In this document: piece by piece, positions 1 to 5,623 of the stretch
Layout of the letters: each line of letters begins with the position of its first letter
Numbering within the stretch: the first letter of the stretch is position 1
Source of the DNA: an uncultured Brachyspira sp.
GTDB taxonomy: Bacteria > Spirochaetota > Brachyspiria > Brachyspirales > Brachyspiraceae
Assembly (NCBI GenBank): GCA_934725525.1
Contig: CAKVCG010000110.1
Coordinates: forward strand, 1-5,881
Length of the DNA: 5,881 bases
Direction of reading: 5' to 3'
The notes under the pieces: generated by a model
Databases searched by the model: none
What the model saw: the letters and a program-made list of their open reading frames with translations, nothing else
What the model was told of the DNA's origin: nothing
Made by a program: the position numbers and the translations under genes

Positions 1-77
1 TTGTATTGTATTGTATTGTATTGTATTGTATTGTATTGTATTGTATTGTATTGTATTGTATTGTATTGTATTGTATT
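1..77. repeat. TTGTA pentanucleotide tandem repeat (at least 15 units)
   Basis: Fifteen perfect TTGTA units (TACAA on the minus strand) occupy 1-75, followed by a partial TT. The tract begins at the window edge, so the true copy number may be larger. There is no interruption or point change. Because the unit is 5 bp, all three frames on a strand read the same 15-bp cycle. None contains a stop: the plus strand gives Leu-Tyr-Cys-Ile-Val, the minus strand Tyr-Asn-Thr-Ile-Gln. Gain or loss of a unit would therefore shift the frame of anything translated through it. Such tracts are prone to slipped-strand change. Confidence 0.97.
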
Positions 78-133
78 CCGGCGTTACAATCGTTTTGCAA
101 AATTCGTAGAAATTCCTTCCTAATCATTATCAT
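1..133 (-). CDS. possible 5' end of a repeat-containing gene (partial, runs off left edge)
   Basis: I do not recognise a product. On the minus strand the frame from ATG 133 (second ATG at 127) stays open for 44 codons to the window edge. A short non-repeat leader, containing RKEFLRILQNDCNAGIQ, is followed by Tyr-Asn-Thr-Ile-Gln repeats made by the TACAA tract. A consensus promoter ends 6 bp upstream, so ATG 133 would sit at the predicted transcription start (leaderless). An AGGAAGG Shine-Dalgarno-like sequence at 121-115 instead suggests a start further in; TTG at 100-98 is in the same frame but 14 nt away, which is long. Alternatively the tract may be untranslated leader with the real start beyond the window. 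The promoter and open frame are seen; coding is an inference. Confidence 0.3.
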   Translation of the reverse strand, partial: MIMIRKEFLRILQNDCNAGIQYNTIQYNTIQYNTIQYNTIQYNT

Positions 134-137
134 TTGC
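119..137 (-). promoter_or_regulatory. Fur-box-like operator over the minus-strand transcription start
   Basis: The minus-strand sequence ATGATAATGATTA (133-121) matches 12 of 13 positions of the central part of the classical Fur consensus (GATAATGATAATCATTATC, recalled). It begins at the expected +1 of the consensus promoter at 168-140, where a bound Fur-family repressor would block initiation. AT-rich background makes partial matches commoner, but this one contains the G/C-bearing TGATAATGAT core. Binding by Fur, PerR or another family member is inferred. Confidence 0.45.
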
Positions 138-139
138 AA

Positions 140-168
140 ATTATACGATGTTTAAAAAATTTTGTCAA
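140..168 (-). promoter_or_regulatory. consensus sigma-70 promoter reading left into the TACAA tract
   Basis: On the minus strand, TTGACA (168-163) and TATAAT (145-140) are separated by exactly 17 bp, a perfect match to the housekeeping promoter consensus. Transcription would start near 133 and enter the pentanucleotide repeat about 55 nt later. No gene inside the window uses it, so its target lies off the left edge. Confidence 0.8.
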
Positions 169-280
169 GCGTTTTTGCCTCTCTATAAATTCGGTGCTAA
201 AGCGGACAGTATCCAGACGCCAGCGAGCGGTCGGAATACAAAAAAATTAATCAAATTTTTTAAAAACTAATTTTAAATCG

Positions 281-309
281 TTGACAATAATCATAATTAT
301 TAATAAAAT
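281..309 (+). promoter_or_regulatory. promoter of the aminotransferase gene with embedded Fur-like box
   Basis: TTGACA at 281-286 and TAAAAT at 304-309 are 17 bp apart, giving a start near 316 and a leader of about 25 nt before ATG 342. A second -10-like TATAAT at 314-319 has no good -35. The spacer carries the dyad AATAAT-CATA-ATTATT (286-301). Positions 287-302 match 14 of 16 positions of the classical Fur consensus, although nearly all are A/T. It may be an operator. Confidence 0.65.
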
Positions 310-341
310 ATTCTATAATTATGTTAATAGGAATTTAAATT

Positions 342-1457
342 ATGAAATATATGAATTTATACAGAGGATACGAAAAAAGAAAAGAATCAATAGATAAAAA
401 AATCGCTTCAATTATAGAAAGAAGTCAATTTATATTTGGCGAAGAATTGGAAGAATTGGAAAGCGAACTTGCAAAATACACAGGCGCAAAATATTCGGTT
501 GGAGTTTCTTCAGGGCATGTCGGACTCGTTCTTTCGCTTTTGGCTTTGGGTTTCAAGGCGGGAGAAAATCATTCTAATAAAGAAGTTATAGTTCCCGCAA
601 TGACATTTTTTTCCACTGCGGAAGCTCCGTCTTTTTTAGGAATGAAAGTAGTCGTTTGCGATATAGACGAATATTTTAATATCGATGTAAAAAAATTAGA
701 ATCTTTAATAAATAAAAATACGGCGGCTATTATTCCCGTTAATTTATTCGGGCAATGCGCAAATTACGATATTATATTAGATATTGCAAAAAAAAATAAT
801 ATTTTCGTTATAGAAGACGCTTGTCAATCTTTTGGAGCGAGTTATAAAAATATAAAATCCTGTTCTGGCAAATTAGGAGATATTGCAGTCACTTCATTTT
901 TTCCCGCTAAACCTTTAGGTTGTTTTGGAGATGGCGGAATGGTTTTTACAAATAATGAAGAATATTATAAAAACCTTAAACAACTTCGACATCATGGAGA
1001 TGAAGGCGGAATGATTCATGTTAAATTAGGAACTACGGGAAGATTAGATAATTTGCAAGCTGGAATACTTTTAGAAAAATTCAAATGCTTTGAAGAAGAT
1101 ATGAATCATAGAAGAGAAGCAGCAAAATATTATAATGAAAAATTAAAAGATATTGTTAAAGTTCCCGAAGTGGCAGAATATACAAAATCTGTTCATGCTC
1201 AATATGTTATTCAAGTTAAAGAAAATAGAGACGAAATTAGAAAAAAATTAAGCGAACTTGAAATTCCAACCGCGCTTTATTATCCGTATCCTATTCATTT
1301 AGCGCCCGTTTTAATTGAAAAGTTAGGATATAAAGAAGGCGATATGCCAAAATCGGAATATGCATCAAAACATAATATAGCCCTTCCGATAGACAACGAT
1401 ATTCTTAAAGAAGAACAGGATACGGTTATAGACGCTTTGAAAAAAGTTGTAAAATAA
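342..1457 (+). CDS. DegT/DnrJ/EryC1/StrS-family sugar aminotransferase, WbpE/WlbC-like
   Basis: This is a cytoplasmic PLP-dependent enzyme that would add an amino group to a keto-sugar nucleotide for surface polysaccharide or glycan synthesis. At 371 aa it has the usual family length. The PLP-binding lysine is K190 in SFFPAKPLGCFGDGG; EDACQSFGA (158-166) supplies the Asp that contacts the PLP ring nitrogen. The PVNLFGQCA, NGRLD-like GRLDNLQAGILL (233-244), SVHAQY and IPTALYYPYPIHL segments resemble WbpE/WlbC, which make UDP-3-amino-GlcNAcA; the exact substrate is an inference. The position after SSG, usually Thr, is His59. ATG 342 is chosen because AGGA (329-332) lies 9 nt upstream; ATG 351 is a weaker option. 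It has its own promoter, and no other sugar-nucleotide genes adjoin it. Confidence 0.93.
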   Translation: MKYMNLYRGYEKRKESIDKKIASIIERSQFIFGEELEELESELAKYTGAKYSVGVSSGHVGLVLSLLALGFKAGENHSNKEVIVPAMTFFSTAEAPSFLGMKVVVCDIDEYFNIDVKKLESLINKNTAAIIPVNLFGQCANYDIILDIAKKNNIFVIEDACQSFGASYKNIKSCSGKLGDIAVTSFFPAKPLGCFGDGGMVFTNNEEYYKNLKQLRHHGDEGGMIHVKLGTTGRLDNLQAGILLEKFKCFEEDMNHRREAAKYYNEKLKDIVKVPEVAEYTKSVHAQYVIQVKENRDEIRKKLSELEIPTALYYPYPIHLAPVLIEKLGYKEGDMPKSEYASKHNIALPIDNDILKEEQDTVIDALKKVVK

Positions 1458-1569
1458 AAACTTTCAGATTTATTTAAAACCGAAAAAATTTTAAAAGTAA
1501 AATTTTTAAATAAAAATTTTTTAACAAACAAATTTTTTTATTTTATTTTTTACCACTTCAAAAATTAAA

Positions 1570-1599
1570 TTGTTATATACGGTTATATATGCATATAAA
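1570..1599 (+). promoter_or_regulatory. candidate promoter of the SodC-like gene
   Basis: TTGTTA at 1570-1575 and TATAAA at 1594-1599 are 18 bp apart, so transcription would begin about 25-30 nt before the start codon at 1634. The palindrome TATATGCATATA (1586-1597) overlaps the -10 and could be an operator, or just AT-rich sequence. The rest of 1458-1569 is nearly pure A/T with no recognisable site. Confidence 0.45.
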
Positions 1600-1633
1600 T
1601 TAAATTAAAATTACTTCACAGGAGGAGTAAACC

Positions 1634-2116
1634 ATGACAAAAATTTTAAAAGTGTTATTAATCTTGGGCATCGCATCTTTAGTATGCTTCGCTCAAGCAA
1701 AGCCAAATTCCATTACTAAAGACGTAGTGGAATTGAACGAAAGCGGAACGGGAAAAACGGTAGGAACTATAACGGTTACCGAAACTGCAAACGGAGTGTC
1801 AATCGATTTGGAAGCTAAAGGTTTGGCTTTAGAATCTGGAATGGCAGAACTTCATTTGTATGGAAAAAATTCTCCACAAACGACTAAAGATTCAAAAGCA
1901 ATTTCGGTTAACGGAGGAGGATTGGGAGAAGACATTAGAGATTTGGGCGCTTTAATGGTTAACGCTGACGGAAGCATAAGTCAAACGATTGTAAGCGATG
2001 GAATCAAAGTTTCCGACATTGAAGGAAAAGCTCTCGTTATTACGGACGAAGTTGACAACTATGCTAATAGCCTCGCGGACGGAAGCGAAGAGCCTTTATA
2101 TGTCGCGAGCTTTTAA
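1634..2116 (+). CDS. exported Cu/Zn superoxide dismutase-like protein lacking most metal ligands
   Basis: This 160-aa protein has a signal peptide (residues 1-22, probable cleavage AQA|K). C18 is not in a good lipobox, so it is probably a soluble periplasmic or secreted protein. The mature part follows the SodC pattern: GTITVTETANGVSIDLEAKGL, GMAELHLYG (GxxGFHxHxxG region), RDLGALMVNADG (GDLPALxVNADG), then GKALVITDEVDNY (GHALMIHxGxDNY). Against SodC/SOD1, only His74 and Asp103 remain as metal ligands. The second His of the HxH pair is Tyr76, the HVGD His is Asp100, the late His is Thr137, and the loop carrying the other two is shortened. There is no mature-part Cys and the catalytic-Arg motif is gone. 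Dismutase activity is therefore unlikely; a structural, binding or partial-metal role is possible. AGGAGG at 1620-1625 gives an excellent ribosome site. Confidence 0.8.
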   Translation: MTKILKVLLILGIASLVCFAQAKPNSITKDVVELNESGTGKTVGTITVTETANGVSIDLEAKGLALESGMAELHLYGKNSPQTTKDSKAISVNGGGLGEDIRDLGALMVNADGSISQTIVSDGIKVSDIEGKALVITDEVDNYANSLADGSEEPLYVASF

Positions 2117-2140
2117 ATTTTAGCTAATCTTTGCAATTTG

Positions 2141-2176
2141 CCCATGCTTGAAATATAGCATGGGTTTTTATTTTTA
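2141..2176 (+). terminator. intrinsic terminator after the SodC-like gene
   Basis: A perfect 8-bp stem, CCCATGCT (2141-2148) with AGCATGGG (2157-2164), encloses an 8-nt loop. It is followed directly by TTTTTATTTTT. The hairpin begins 24 nt after the stop codon and closes this gene as a single-gene unit. Confidence 0.9.
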
Positions 2177-2218
2177 AATTTAAAAAATAAAATTTTAAAA
2201 AATAATCTTAAAATATAT

Positions 2219-2246
2219 TTGCTTTTTATTAAAAATATTATATTAT
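2219..2246 (+). promoter_or_regulatory. weak candidate promoter of the beta-barrel gene
   Basis: TTGCTT (2219-2224) and TATTAT (2241-2246) lie 16 bp apart, 47 nt before the start codon. A promoter is expected here because a terminator precedes the gap, but the sequence is so AT-rich that several -10 choices are possible, for example TATATA at 2244. Confidence 0.3.
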
Positions 2247-2293
2247 ATAACTTAACATAATATTTTTTAATTTTAGTTTCGGAGAATCATTTA

Positions 2294-2956
2294 ATGAAAA
2301 AAATTGTTTTAATATCGACTCTTTTAATTATATGCATAAGTCCAAGTTTATTCGCTAAAAAAGATTTTGGAGCGGATTTAACCGTATCGCTCGGAGCTGG
2401 CATAGGATTTTTTCACGGGGATACGAATAAATATCCTAACGGAGGTTTTGAATTTGGGGTATGTTTAAAACCTAATTATTACTTTGAATTTTCGGCGTTA
2501 TCTTTCGGCTTATCTTTGGAAGTCGGCTATCAAAGAGATATTTTCGCCTACAAAAACGAAAAACTAAAAGGCAATACAACTTTCGACAGTTTCGCTTTAG
2601 GTTTTATTCCTAAAATAGATGTTTTATTTTTGTCAATAGGTTTTGGCGGGGGGATTAAATTCCCGCTCGGTGGAAATTTATCTATTACCGATATTTACGG
2701 CGGAAAACAATTAGAAAAATACGGCTATATCGAATTAAAAGAAAATTTTGGAAAGAATTTAATTATTCCGTATATTAAAGCGAATGTAGATTTTATGCTT
2801 TTGCCTAATGTGGCTTTAGGTATATATATTGCCTACGATATTCCGCTAATGAAATATCCAAACGATAATTCAAATAATAGTTATAATCCAACTTCAAATA
2901 CAAACATTAAATTTTCTTCTTTAGATATTGGCGGACAAATTACATTAAGATTTTAA
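2294..2956 (+). CDS. probable outer-membrane beta-barrel protein, function unknown
   Basis: I do not recognise a named family. The 220-aa product starts with a clear signal peptide: MKK, a hydrophobic core to about residue 19, and likely cleavage after LFA at 21. It then alternates polar and hydrophobic/aromatic residues in Gly-rich stretches typical of amphipathic beta strands, such as 28-41, 51-59, 69-80, 98-106, 112-123, 157-169, 173-183 and 205-220. It ends in GGQITLRF; a C-terminal phenylalanine is the usual signal for BAM-mediated barrel insertion. The size suits a small barrel of about 8-10 strands. An Asn/Ser-rich segment (190-205) is probably a surface loop. GGAG at 2281-2284 lies 9 nt upstream of ATG 2294. 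It is convergent with rimM, 38 bp apart, and is likely transcribed alone. Confidence 0.8.
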   Translation: MKKIVLISTLLIICISPSLFAKKDFGADLTVSLGAGIGFFHGDTNKYPNGGFEFGVCLKPNYYFEFSALSFGLSLEVGYQRDIFAYKNEKLKGNTTFDSFALGFIPKIDVLFLSIGFGGGIKFPLGGNLSITDIYGGKQLEKYGYIELKENFGKNLIIPYIKANVDFMLLPNVALGIYIAYDIPLMKYPNDNSNNSYNPTSNTNIKFSSLDIGGQITLRF

Positions 2957-2992
2957 TTATTTTACTATTGTCGTTTAATTTATTTCTTTAAT

Positions 2993-3015
2993 ATTCAAAA
3001 AATAGGTTTTTGAAT
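2993..3015. terminator. possible bidirectional hairpin between convergent genes
   Basis: ATTCAAAAA (2993-3001) and TTTTTGAAT (3007-3015) form a perfect 9-bp stem with a 5-nt loop, over the rimM stop codon and just past the beta-barrel gene. The stem is AT-rich and no long U-run follows on either strand, so it is only a weak terminator candidate. Confidence 0.3.
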
Positions 3016-3495
3016 TATCTCTATAGTTTTATTTATTTTGTCAGATTTTCCAAAATATGCTTTAACGAAAGGAATAGAAACTTTTTTTTTATTCTCGGTA
3101 AGAGCGATATTAAAAACATAATTTGAAGGCAAGCTGTAAATATCTATAATCTCTCCGTAAATATTTTTATCTTCGTCAATTATTTTATAGCCAATCAATT
3201 CCGCTTCGTAAAAAGTGTTTTCGTCCAATTCGGGCAAATATTTTGAATCTATATAAATGTCGCATCCGATTAATTTTTTTGCAGATTCGATATCTTCGAT
3301 GTCTTTTATTTGAAAAACGAAAGATTTATTTTTTTTCTTTATTTTAAGAATTATAAATTCTTTACCCTCTATTATGACTGGACTATTTTCATTCAAAATA
3401 GGAAGAGAGGCGAAATAGTTTTTATCGGTAAAAAATGCTTCGACCTCTCCCTTTATCCCATGCATTCCGGTGATTTTCGAGTAAAAAACAATCAA
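2995..3495 (-). CDS. rimM: ribosome maturation factor RimM
   Basis: RimM helps assemble the head of the 30S subunit by binding ribosomal protein S19. The 166-aa product has the expected two parts. The N-terminal RimM domain (about 1-85) carries the signature ITGMHGIKGEVEAFF, equivalent to VGxHGLRGEVKV. The C-terminal PRC barrel (about 94-166) contains FYEAELIGYKI, then GEIIDIYSLPSNYVF and IPFV. The start is TTG at 3495-3493: the only nearby Met (residue 11) lies inside the conserved motif and cannot be the true start. The TTG overlaps the khpA TGA stop (TTGA), so translation is probably coupled. The usual next gene, trmD, does not follow. Confidence 0.93.
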   Translation of the reverse strand: MIVFYSKITGMHGIKGEVEAFFTDKNYFASLPILNENSPVIIEGKEFIILKIKKKNKSFVFQIKDIEDIESAKKLIGCDIYIDSKYLPELDENTFYEAELIGYKIIDEDKNIYGEIIDIYSLPSNYVFNIALTENKKKVSIPFVKAYFGKSDKINKTIEIIQKPIF

Positions 3496-3734
3496 TTGTC
3501 AATAATCTCGAGCATTACTCGTTTTCCGCTTTTCATAGAGGCTGCAAAAAGAATTGTTCGTAACGCGCTTGCTATACGACCTCTTTTACCGATAATCTTA
3601 CCTATATCGCTTTGGTTCACCTTCAACTCGAGAATTGTGCTTTTCTCCCCTTCGATAACTTTTACATTGACTCCGTTTGGATCATCAACTAACTTTTTAG
3701 CCAAATACTCTATAAGTTCCTTTTCTTCTGTCAT
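3492..3734 (-). CDS. khpA: KH-domain RNA-binding protein KhpA
   Basis: This is a small single-KH-domain RNA-binding protein of the KhpA (YlqC) family, 80 aa and so of standard length. The KH signature IIGKRGRIASALRTIL has its GxxG loop, GKRG, at residues 49-52. The N-terminus MTEEKELIEYLAKKLVDDP matches the family start. A GTG at 3764 in the same frame would add ten residues, but the internal ATG at 3734 has GGAG (3748-3745) upstream and fits the family better. In Gram-positive bacteria KhpA acts with KhpB on RNA linked to cell elongation and division; here only RNA binding is safe to infer. It lies between rpsP and rimM, its common place. Confidence 0.92.
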   Translation of the reverse strand: MTEEKELIEYLAKKLVDDPNGVNVKVIEGEKSTILELKVNQSDIGKIIGKRGRIASALRTILFAASMKSGKRVMLEIIDN

Positions 3735-3744
3735 ATATGTTACA

Positions 3745-3748
3745 CTCC
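3745..3748 (-). promoter_or_regulatory. ribosome binding site that fixes the khpA start
   Basis: GGAG on the minus strand lies 10 nt upstream of ATG 3734 and downstream of the alternative GTG 3764. It therefore supports the shorter 80-aa KhpA. Confidence 0.6.
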
Positions 3749-3768
3749 ATAATATAATTTTCACGCAC

Positions 3769-4146
3769 TCAAGCTTCGCTTTTTTCTTCCGCAGTTTCTA
3801 CAGACTCGGAAGATTCAGTTTTAACTTGCTTACGATTTTTGCGTCTTTTTTCGGGATTTTTCAAAGGTCTTTTCCCTTTCCTTTCTATTATATCCTTTTT
3901 ATCTCTTTCTACTATGCCTTCTTTAATAAGAATACTTTTTACCGCATAACTCGGTTGCGCTCCGTTGGAAAGCCATTTTTTGATTCCTTCGGAGTTTATT
4001 TTATATAAAACATCCTTTGCCTTTGGATTGAACCAACCCAACTCTTCAATAAAGCGTCCGTCACGCGGAGAGCGAGAATCCGTAGCGACTATACGATAAT
4101 AAGGTTCATGCTTGCGACCTATTCGCTTTAATCTTAATTTAACCAC
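3769..4146 (-). CDS. rpsP: 30S ribosomal protein S16, with C-terminal extension
   Basis: S16 is a structural protein of the small ribosomal subunit that binds 16S rRNA early in assembly. The first 80 or so residues are canonical: MVKLRLKRIGRKHEPYYRIV, SRSPRDGRFIEELGWFNP and GAQPSYAVKSILIKEGI. The protein is 125 aa, where many bacterial S16 are about 80-90. The extra tail is Lys/Arg-rich (82-109) and then acidic and Ser/Glu-rich (111-125). The start is GTG at 4146-4144, with GGAGG (4157-4153) 6 nt upstream; this gives the conserved MVK N-terminus. It begins the packed rpsP-khpA-rimM group and has its own promoter in the gap after ffh. Confidence 0.96.
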   Translation of the reverse strand: MVKLRLKRIGRKHEPYYRIVATDSRSPRDGRFIEELGWFNPKAKDVLYKINSEGIKKWLSNGAQPSYAVKSILIKEGIVERDKKDIIERKGKRPLKNPEKRRKNRKQVKTESSESVETAEEKSEA

Positions 4147-4152
4147 CTTTTT

Positions 4153-4157
4153 CCTCC
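4153..4157 (-). promoter_or_regulatory. ribosome binding site for the GTG start of rpsP
   Basis: GGAGG on the minus strand stands 6 nt before GTG 4146. It is a strong Shine-Dalgarno site that supports a non-ATG start here. Confidence 0.75.
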
Positions 4158-4190
4158 GATTTATTTTCTAACTTTTATAATTACATTATT

Positions 4191-4219
4191 ATTATAATAC
4201 ATTTTTTTATTTAAATCAA
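4191..4219 (-). promoter_or_regulatory. promoter of rpsP-khpA-rimM between ffh and rpsP
   Basis: On the minus strand, TTGATT (4219-4214) and TATAAT (4196-4191) are separated by exactly 17 bp. The start would be near 4184, about 38 nt before the rpsP GTG. A 9-bp inverted repeat, AATACATTT (4196-4204 on the plus strand) with AAATGTATT (4218-4226), spans the -35 and spacer right after the ffh stop codon. It could be an operator or a weak hairpin. The promoter lets the ribosomal genes be expressed apart from ffh. Confidence 0.7.
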
Positions 4220-4228
4220 ATGTATTTA

Positions 4229-5584
4229 TCACATTAATTTATTTAAATCATCTATCGACATTCCCATATTTTCCAATGATTTTGCCAATTTATCCATTTT
4301 CTTTGAACTTCCCATCATATTTTTCATCATAGAAAATTGTTTTATAAGTTGATTTACTTCAAATAAACTCTGTCCGCTTCCTTTAGCGATTCTCATTTTT
4401 CTTGAATTATTTAAAGGAAATAATGCCAATCTTTCTTTTTTAGTCATAGATTGAATAATAGCTTTATATTTACTAAATTTAGCTTCTTCTCTACTTATTA
4501 AATCGCTGTCAATATTTCCCATTCCTGGAATCATAGAACTCATTTTACTTATTCCGCCCATTTTAGCTGTAGCTTCAATTTGCTTTAGAAAATCGTTATA
4601 ATCAAAATTATTTTCTATAACTTTTTTTAACATTTCTTCGGCTTCTTTTTCGCTTATCGCCGCTTTAGCTTTTTCGACAAGTTTTACAATATCGCCCATT
4701 CCAAGTATTTGTCCTGCTACTCTTTTAGCGTCAAATACATCTATATCTTCCAAATGTTCGCCCGTTCCTACAAATCTAACGGAAGAACCCGTTGCATATT
4801 TTAGAGAAAGCGCCGCTCCTCCTCTAACTCCCGAATCGAATTTTGTTAAAATAACTCCGTCTATTCCTATATTGCTTTGAAAACTTTTCGCCACATCGTA
4901 AACGCTCTGTCCCGCCGTAGAATCTACTACTAATAGTTTTTCCGTAACATTTGTAGTATTTACGACTCTTCTTAATTCAAGCATCATCTCTTCGTCAATT
5001 TCAAGTCGTCCTGCAGTGTCGACTAAAATTAAGTTATACTGTTCTTTTTTAGCGATTGCCAAAGCTTTTTTTAATATTTTATAAGGCTTTTTTTCTTTTG
5101 TGTCTATATGGCAAGGAATATTAATCTCTTTAGCCAATACGGAAAGTTGCTCCATTGCGGCAGGTCTGTGAACATCCAAACCGACTAATAAAACTCTTCT
5201 TTTTTCTTTATAATATTTTGCCAATTTTGCGGATGTTGTAGTTTTACCAGAACCTTGCAAACCGAAAAGTAAAGTTATTGTAGTTTTTTCGATAGGTTCT
5301 AATTTTAAACCGCTTTCTCCTTCGCCAATCATAGAGATTAAAGTGTCGTTTACATCGGCTATAAATTGATTTGAAGGGTCGACTCCTTCCAATTTATTTT
5401 TGCCAAGCGCTCTACTTTTAGCGTCTTCCAAAAATTTATTTGCCGCTTCCAAAGAAACATCGGCAGATAATAAAGCTTCTTTTATCGTTAAAAGACTCTC
5501 TTCTATATCTTTATCCGATAAAACTCTTTTGCCTCGTATTTTTGAGAATACATCCGAAATCGATTTTGTTAAATTTTCAAACAT
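4229..5584 (-). CDS. ffh: signal recognition particle GTPase Ffh (SRP54)
   Basis: Ffh binds signal sequences of nascent membrane and exported proteins and, with the 4.5S/SRP RNA, delivers ribosomes to the receptor FtsY. The 451-aa product is full length. The N domain is about 1-95. The G domain has the P-loop GLQGSGKTT (108-116), DVHRPAA (137-143), DTAGR (189-193), TKFD (247-250, usually TKLD) and GTGE (273-276). The Met-rich M domain (about 300-451) contains GGISKMSSMIPGMG, the RNA-binding RIAKGSG (398-404) and FSMMKNMM. The ATG at 5584 starts the conserved MFENLTKSI. Upstream AAGG (5600-5597) is 12 nt away, a rather distant ribosome site. No SRP RNA gene is visible in the window. Confidence 0.98.
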   Translation of the reverse strand: MFENLTKSISDVFSKIRGKRVLSDKDIEESLLTIKEALLSADVSLEAANKFLEDAKSRALGKNKLEGVDPSNQFIADVNDTLISMIGEGESGLKLEPIEKTTITLLFGLQGSGKTTTSAKLAKYYKEKRRVLLVGLDVHRPAAMEQLSVLAKEINIPCHIDTKEKKPYKILKKALAIAKKEQYNLILVDTAGRLEIDEEMMLELRRVVNTTNVTEKLLVVDSTAGQSVYDVAKSFQSNIGIDGVILTKFDSGVRGGAALSLKYATGSSVRFVGTGEHLEDIDVFDAKRVAGQILGMGDIVKLVEKAKAAISEKEAEEMLKKVIENNFDYNDFLKQIEATAKMGGISKMSSMIPGMGNIDSDLISREEAKFSKYKAIIQSMTKKERLALFPLNNSRKMRIAKGSGQSLFEVNQLIKQFSMMKNMMGSSKKMDKLAKSLENMGMSIDDLNKLM

Positions 5585-5623
5585 TGCAAAAACTTACCTT
5601 AATCTTTTTAATTTTATGCATAG

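Larger units (their letters stand above)
71..241. repeat. 10-bp inverted repeat bracketing the intergenic region, with a GC-rich patch
   Basis: TTGTATTCCG at 71-80 is repeated in inverted orientation as CGGAATACAA at 232-241. The first arm is also the end of the pentanucleotide tract. Just inside the second arm, about 198-237 is strikingly GC-rich for this window. No open gene, transposase or target duplication is visible. It could be a remnant of a small dispersed element or a duplicated piece of sequence at the tract edge. Confidence 0.4.

Noticed and set aside
1..123. Plus-strand open frame through the TTGTA tract (Leu-Tyr-Cys-Ile-Val repeats) ending at TAA 121-123, as the tail of an upstream gene
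   Set aside because: Any frame through this repeat is open, so openness means little, and there is a consensus promoter on the opposite strand.
1483..1523. AT-only hairpins after the aminotransferase gene (AAAAATTTTT at 1499-1508 and 1513-1522) as a terminator
   Set aside because: The stems contain no G-C pairs and are self-complementary A/T runs common in this sequence; they cannot be told from background.
1295..1531. Minus-strand 78-codon frame
   Set aside because: It mostly overlaps the C-terminal part of the aminotransferase, is low in complexity, and has no ribosome site.
1634..1690. Lipoprotein signal at C18 of the SodC-like protein
   Set aside because: The residues before Cys (Ser-Leu-Val) do not make a good lipobox, while AQA at 20-22 is a good signal peptidase I site.
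3310..4008. Long plus-strand open frame of 232 codons
   Set aside because: It is the antisense of rimM, khpA and rpsP, which are clearly recognisable; it has no family resemblance or ribosome site.
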